The notes under the pieces: model-generated
What the model was told of the DNA's origin: nothing
Seen by the model: only the letters and a program-made list of their open reading frames with translations
Databases searched by the model: none
Origin: Chthonomonas sp. UBA1950
GTDB taxonomy: Bacteria; Armatimonadota; Fimbriimonadia; Fimbriimonadales; Fimbriimonadaceae
Direction of reading: 5' to 3'
Length of the DNA stretch: 9,098 nucleotides
Assembly: GCA_002336105.1 (NCBI GenBank)
Contig: DDEQ01000020.1
Span: 22,062 to 31,159, forward strand
Part shown: piece by piece, positions 6,362-9,098 of the stretch
Position numbering within the stretch: position 1 is the stretch's first letter
Layout of the letters: the number at the start of each line of letters is the position of its first letter
Program-made: the position numbers and the translations under genes

Positions 6362-7369
6362 GTGTCTTTCGCTCGACTAATTGATCCGCTACTCTCGGGG
6401 CAAAATCTGACTTTTCAGCAAGCCTCGGCCCTGATGCACTTTCTCATGAGCGGTGAGGCGGAGGATTCGCAAATTGGGTCCGCCCTGACCGCGCTCAAGA
6501 TCAAAGGCGTTTCAGGAGAAGAACTTGCGGCGTTTGCATCCGTCATGCGCGCCAATGCCCAAAGCGTTGAGCACGGACTAGAAAACGTGGTTGACACCTG
6601 CGGAACCGGCGGAGGCAGCGCCTCTTTTAATATTTCGACATCAAGCGCGATTGTTGCCGCTGCGGCTGGAGTCAAGATTGCCAAGCACGGCAACCGAGCC
6701 GTGACCAGCAAGTGCGGCAGCGCCGACGTTCTGGAGCTACTCGGAGTTCCTGTCTCGGCGTCCATCGACACCCTTCGACAGGTTCTGCTTGATAACGGAA
6801 TCGTATTCCTTTTTGCCCCTGCCCATCATCCAGCGATGAAATACGTAGGGAAGACTCGAAAGGAGCTTGGGTTTCGAACCGTGTTTAACCAACTTGGCCC
6901 ATTAGCGAACCCGGCAAATGCAAAGCGGCAGCTAATGGGTGTGTACGATCCCGATTTGCTGTTGGATATGGGTGACGCTTTGCGTCGACTAGGAACTGAA
7001 CGGGCGGTGCTGGCGCACGGATTTGATGGATTGGATGAAATCTCTCCTGTGACGCCTACCCATGTTGTTCGGGTTTGGGACGGCGAGGTCGTCCGGGAAG
7101 TCTGGAAACCTGAGGACTTCGGGCTCAAGTCCCTTGGCGCGGAGGCAATCGCTCCTGGCGAGTCGGTAACCGAGAACGCAGCGATTTTTAAGGAAGCTAT
7201 TTCAAAGCCTGATTCCCCACGTTGTTTAGCCATATTACCGAGTGCTGCTACTGCAATCTGGATTGCAGACCTAGCTCCAACGCTCAAAGAGGCAGTGAAT
7301 CTTGCCCGTGATGTGGTTGCTTCGGGGGCGGCACTTCATACTCTAGATCGACTCGCCGTGAATTCATGA
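6362..7369 (+). CDS. trpD: anthranilate phosphoribosyltransferase (TrpD)
   Basis: TrpD joins anthranilate to phosphoribosyl pyrophosphate, the second step from chorismate to tryptophan. The 335 residues match the normal length. Signatures in order are the N-terminal helical domain (GEAEDSQIGSALTALKIKG, 31-49), the pyrophosphate-binding DTCGTGGG (78-85), KHGNRAVTSKCGSADVLE (108-125), RKELGFRTVFNQLGPLANP (166-184), and the metal-binding pair Asp225-Glu226 in GFDGLDE. The start is GTG. The N-terminus aligns with the family from its first residues, and the next in-frame ATG (codon 25) would remove part of the helical domain. It is the first gene of the rightward unit, directly divergent from nuoA, and its stop overlaps the trpC ATG by 4 nt. 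It is not fused to TrpG. Confidence 0.97.
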   Translation: MSFARLIDPLLSGQNLTFQQASALMHFLMSGEAEDSQIGSALTALKIKGVSGEELAAFASVMRANAQSVEHGLENVVDTCGTGGGSASFNISTSSAIVAAAAGVKIAKHGNRAVTSKCGSADVLELLGVPVSASIDTLRQVLLDNGIVFLFAPAHHPAMKYVGKTRKELGFRTVFNQLGPLANPANAKRQLMGVYDPDLLLDMGDALRRLGTERAVLAHGFDGLDEISPVTPTHVVRVWDGEVVREVWKPEDFGLKSLGAEAIAPGESVTENAAIFKEAISKPDSPRCLAILPSAATAIWIADLAPTLKEAVNLARDVVASGAALHTLDRLAVNS

Positions 7370-8142
7370 GTATCTTGACCAAAATTTTCGATCAGAAAGC
7401 AAAAGAGATTGAGGCAGCCAAGTCCATCTTGCCCCTGTCAGAACTCAAAGCGGCTGTTGCAGACTGTGACCCTACTCTCGGTTTTCGAAGAGCACTCATG
7501 GGCAAAGCTGATTTGGCTTTGATTGCCGAAGTGAAAAAGGCCAGTCCATCTAAGGGAGTGATCCGCCCTGATTTCGATGCGTCAAAGATTGCGTCTGTCT
7601 ACGAGAAGGCAGGCGCAAATGCCTTGAGCGTTCTGACCGATGAAAAGTACTTCCAAGGGTCGCCAGAAAATCTTCGAAGAGCGAGAGCCGCTTCGCGATT
7701 GCCCATCTTGAGAAAGGATTTTGTGAAGGACCCGTACCAGGTGTTTCAATCTCGAGTCTGGGGAGCAGATGCAATTTTGCTCATCGTCGCTGCTTTGCAG
7801 AAGTCGGAAATCCGTGACCTGTATGGCCTTGCGAAAGAGCTCAGCCTAGACGTACTGGTCGAAGTTCATACAGCCGAAGAAGTCGAAATCGCTAACGAGT
7901 TGAAGTGCGATTTGGTTGGAGTCAATAACCGAAACCTTGCCGACTTTCATACCGACATTGCGATGAGCGAAGTGCTCTTGCCTCAAATCGAGGCTTTGGT
8001 TAAAGTGAGTGAGAGCGCGCTCGAAACTCGGGGTGATCTAGATAGGGTCAAAGCGGCTGGTGCCCAGGCGGTTCTGATCGGAACGACATTCTGCGCGGCT
8101 CCGGACATTTTTGCCAAAGTTCGCGAAGTGATGGGAACCTGA
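7366..8142 (+). CDS. trpC: indole-3-glycerol phosphate synthase (TrpC)
   Basis: TrpC closes the indole ring, turning carboxyphenylaminodeoxyribulose phosphate into indole-3-glycerol phosphate. The 258-residue TIM barrel shows IAEVKKASPSKG (53-64), TDEKYFQGS (91-99), ILRKDF (114-119, catalytic Lys117), LVEVH (164-168, catalytic Glu166) and GVNNRNL (185-191). Two C-terminal phosphate-loop motifs depart from the usual form: SESGI is SESAL (214-218) and LIGE is LIGT (237-240). The catalytic residues are intact, so I expect activity. ATGA overlap with trpD and TGATG overlap with the next gene indicate translational coupling. It is a single-domain protein, not fused to TrpF as in enterobacteria. 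Confidence 0.96.
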   Translation: MSILTKIFDQKAKEIEAAKSILPLSELKAAVADCDPTLGFRRALMGKADLALIAEVKKASPSKGVIRPDFDASKIASVYEKAGANALSVLTDEKYFQGSPENLRRARAASRLPILRKDFVKDPYQVFQSRVWGADAILLIVAALQKSEIRDLYGLAKELSLDVLVEVHTAEEVEIANELKCDLVGVNNRNLADFHTDIAMSEVLLPQIEALVKVSESALETRGDLDRVKAAGAQAVLIGTTFCAAPDIFAKVREVMGT

Positions 8143-8717
8143 TGTGGCCACAAGAACTCATAGATTTCAGGCAATTGGTGGGCGACCGAGTCTTGCTCCG
8201 ACCCTACAGAAAGGGAGATGGACTCGCTCTTTATGAGGCAATTCACTCGTCGCTAGATCGCATTACTCCATGGTTTTTATGGGCCAATGCTGAGCATTCT
8301 GTCGAAATTAGCGAAAGCAAAGTCGAGATGCTCGCCGACCTATTTCTCAATCAGCAGGACCTGACATTGGGCATTTGGGACCTTGATGAAAAGACCATCC
8401 TGGGTGGATCTGGACTTCATCGATTCGATTGGAAACTTAGACTGTGCGAGATTGGCTACTGGATTCGAACCGGTTTTGAGGGCAAAGGATACGTCATCGA
8501 AACGGTGAAGCTTCTTGAGGATTTCGCGTTTGGCGTTCTAGGAATGAACACCGTCCAGATTCGCCTCGTACCATCCAACGTGCGAAGTCAACGAGTTGCT
8601 GAACGGTGTGGATATCGTTACGACGGAACGGTGAGGCGAATAACCTTTATGGGAAACGGTGAGTTGGCGGACCTGAGCATTTTTTCGAAAACCGTAGACG
8701 AGTGGGAGGCTAAATGA
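8142..8717 (+). CDS. GNAT N-acetyltransferase, RimJ/RimL-like, inside the trp operon
   Basis: This 191-residue protein has the fold pattern of the Acetyltransf_3 family (RimJ/RimL and relatives), which moves an acetyl group from acetyl-CoA to an amine. Visible landmarks are VLLRPYRKGDGLALYEAI (17-34), the beta strand ILGGSGLHRFD (86-96), CEIGYWIRTGFEGKGYVIET (102-121) with the acetyl-CoA pyrophosphate loop FEGKGY, and NVRSQRVAERCGYRYDGTVR (146-165), the usual C-terminal signature. The substrate cannot be read from the sequence: ribosomal-protein N-termini, small molecules and antibiotics are all known in the family. It overlaps trpC by 1 nt and trpF by 4 nt, so it is translated with them, yet it has no known role in tryptophan synthesis. 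Family confident; function unknown. Confidence 0.9.
   Translation: MWPQELIDFRQLVGDRVLLRPYRKGDGLALYEAIHSSLDRITPWFLWANAEHSVEISESKVEMLADLFLNQQDLTLGIWDLDEKTILGGSGLHRFDWKLRLCEIGYWIRTGFEGKGYVIETVKLLEDFAFGVLGMNTVQIRLVPSNVRSQRVAERCGYRYDGTVRRITFMGNGELADLSIFSKTVDEWEAK
8704..8709 (+). promoter_or_regulatory. Shine-Dalgarno of trpF
   Basis: GGGAGG lies in the last codons of the acetyltransferase gene, 4 nt before the trpF ATG at 8714. It gives trpF its own strong ribosome entry site and confirms the start that overlaps the upstream stop (ATGA). Confidence 0.7.
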
Positions 8718-9098
8718 CCCGCGTCAAGATTTGCGGCCTAACCAATGCTTCTGACACCGAGGCCGCTATCGAAGCCGGAGCGGATGCCCTCGGCTTTGTT
8801 CATGAGCGGAGTAGTCCACGATTTGTCGGTGAAGGTGAAATGCCTTGGCTGTCGGTTTTGCCGCCATTCCCGGTGAAGATTGCCGTTTTTGGGCGAGTAG
8901 ATCGTCCGGTGCACAAAGGTTTGTTTGATGTGATTCAGGGCGTTGATTGGGAGGTATATCCAGAGCCGATGCCCAAGCGAATTCAGGTCGTTCGACCGAT
9001 GCCTGGCCAGAAAGCTCGGGATCTTTTGCAAACCTTGGTTCATGCAACCGCTGTGCTGCTTGATGCCTACCGACCGGATGCTTACGGCGGGACGGGCC
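8714..9098 (+). CDS. trpF: phosphoribosylanthranilate isomerase (TrpF), 3' end cut by the window
   Basis: TrpF performs the Amadori rearrangement of phosphoribosylanthranilate, the step between TrpD and TrpC. About 128 residues are present from an ATG that overlaps the acetyltransferase stop. The start VKICGLTNASD holds the catalytic base Cys7. GADALGFVHERSSPRFV (22-38) is the first conserved loop. LLDAYRPDAYGGTG at the window edge holds the catalytic acid Asp117 and the phosphate-binding GGTG. Family members are about 200 residues, so roughly the last third lies beyond the window. The middle (about 59-100) is divergent, with VKIAVFGRVDRP where VGVF-type strands are usual. The protein stands alone rather than fused to TrpC. 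Confidence 0.93.
   Translation, partial: MTRVKICGLTNASDTEAAIEAGADALGFVHERSSPRFVGEGEMPWLSVLPPFPVKIAVFGRVDRPVHKGLFDVIQGVDWEVYPEPMPKRIQVVRPMPGQKARDLLQTLVHATAVLLDAYRPDAYGGTG

Noticed and set aside
6415..7287. Minus-strand frames of 118 and 153 codons opposite trpD
   Set aside because: trpD is intact with all its motifs; these frames are low-complexity Ser/Ala/Pro translations without motifs.
8738..9047. Two minus-strand frames of about 93-101 codons near the right end
   Set aside because: The plus strand here encodes the clear N-terminal two-thirds of TrpF, with Cys7, Asp117 and GGTG in frame.

Overview
This window is a compact stretch of bacterial chromosome carrying housekeeping genes. Nearly every base is coding and no gap between genes exceeds about 150 bp. 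I see no mobile element, tRNA, rRNA, CRISPR array or prophage. Base composition is close to balanced. The gene set (proton-pumping complex I, type II fatty-acid synthesis, de novo purine and tryptophan synthesis, a haem-based chemoreceptor) suggests a free-living, probably motile, respiring bacterium. I cannot place the phylum from sequence alone. The scattered operons and mixed use of Shine-Dalgarno sites would fit a less-studied phylum such as Armatimonadota, but that is a hunch.

Layout: seven genes run leftward on the minus strand from about 6320 to 34. In transcription order they are nuoA and nuoC (complex I subunits, overlapping by 8 nt, with nuoB missing between them), an esterase-D-type hydrolase, fabI (enoyl-ACP reductase), ftcD (glutamate formimidoyltransferase), purK (N5-CAIR synthetase) and, after a 147-bp gap, a soluble globin-coupled chemoreceptor. 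The gaps from nuoA to purK are -8, 24, 53, 5 and 9 nt, so these six genes could form one transcription unit of mixed function.

Four genes run rightward from 6362: trpD, trpC, a RimJ/RimL-type GNAT acetyltransferase, and trpF, which is cut by the window end. All three junctions overlap (4, 1 and 4 nt), as expected of a translationally coupled operon. TrpD, TrpF and TrpC catalyse three consecutive steps from anthranilate to indole-3-glycerol phosphate. The acetyltransferase is an embedded stranger. trpE/trpG and trpB/trpA are not in the window.

The two divergent units are separated by only 41 bp (6321-6361). Both promoters must fit there, and candidate -10 boxes lie so close to the start codons that the transcripts are probably leaderless or nearly so.

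I found no clear undescribed system. The points most worth a second look are the nuoA-nuoC pair without nuoB, the acetyltransferase inside the trp operon, the pairing of FtcD with PurK (possible folate repair), the tight divergent promoter, and motif departures in FabI and TrpC.
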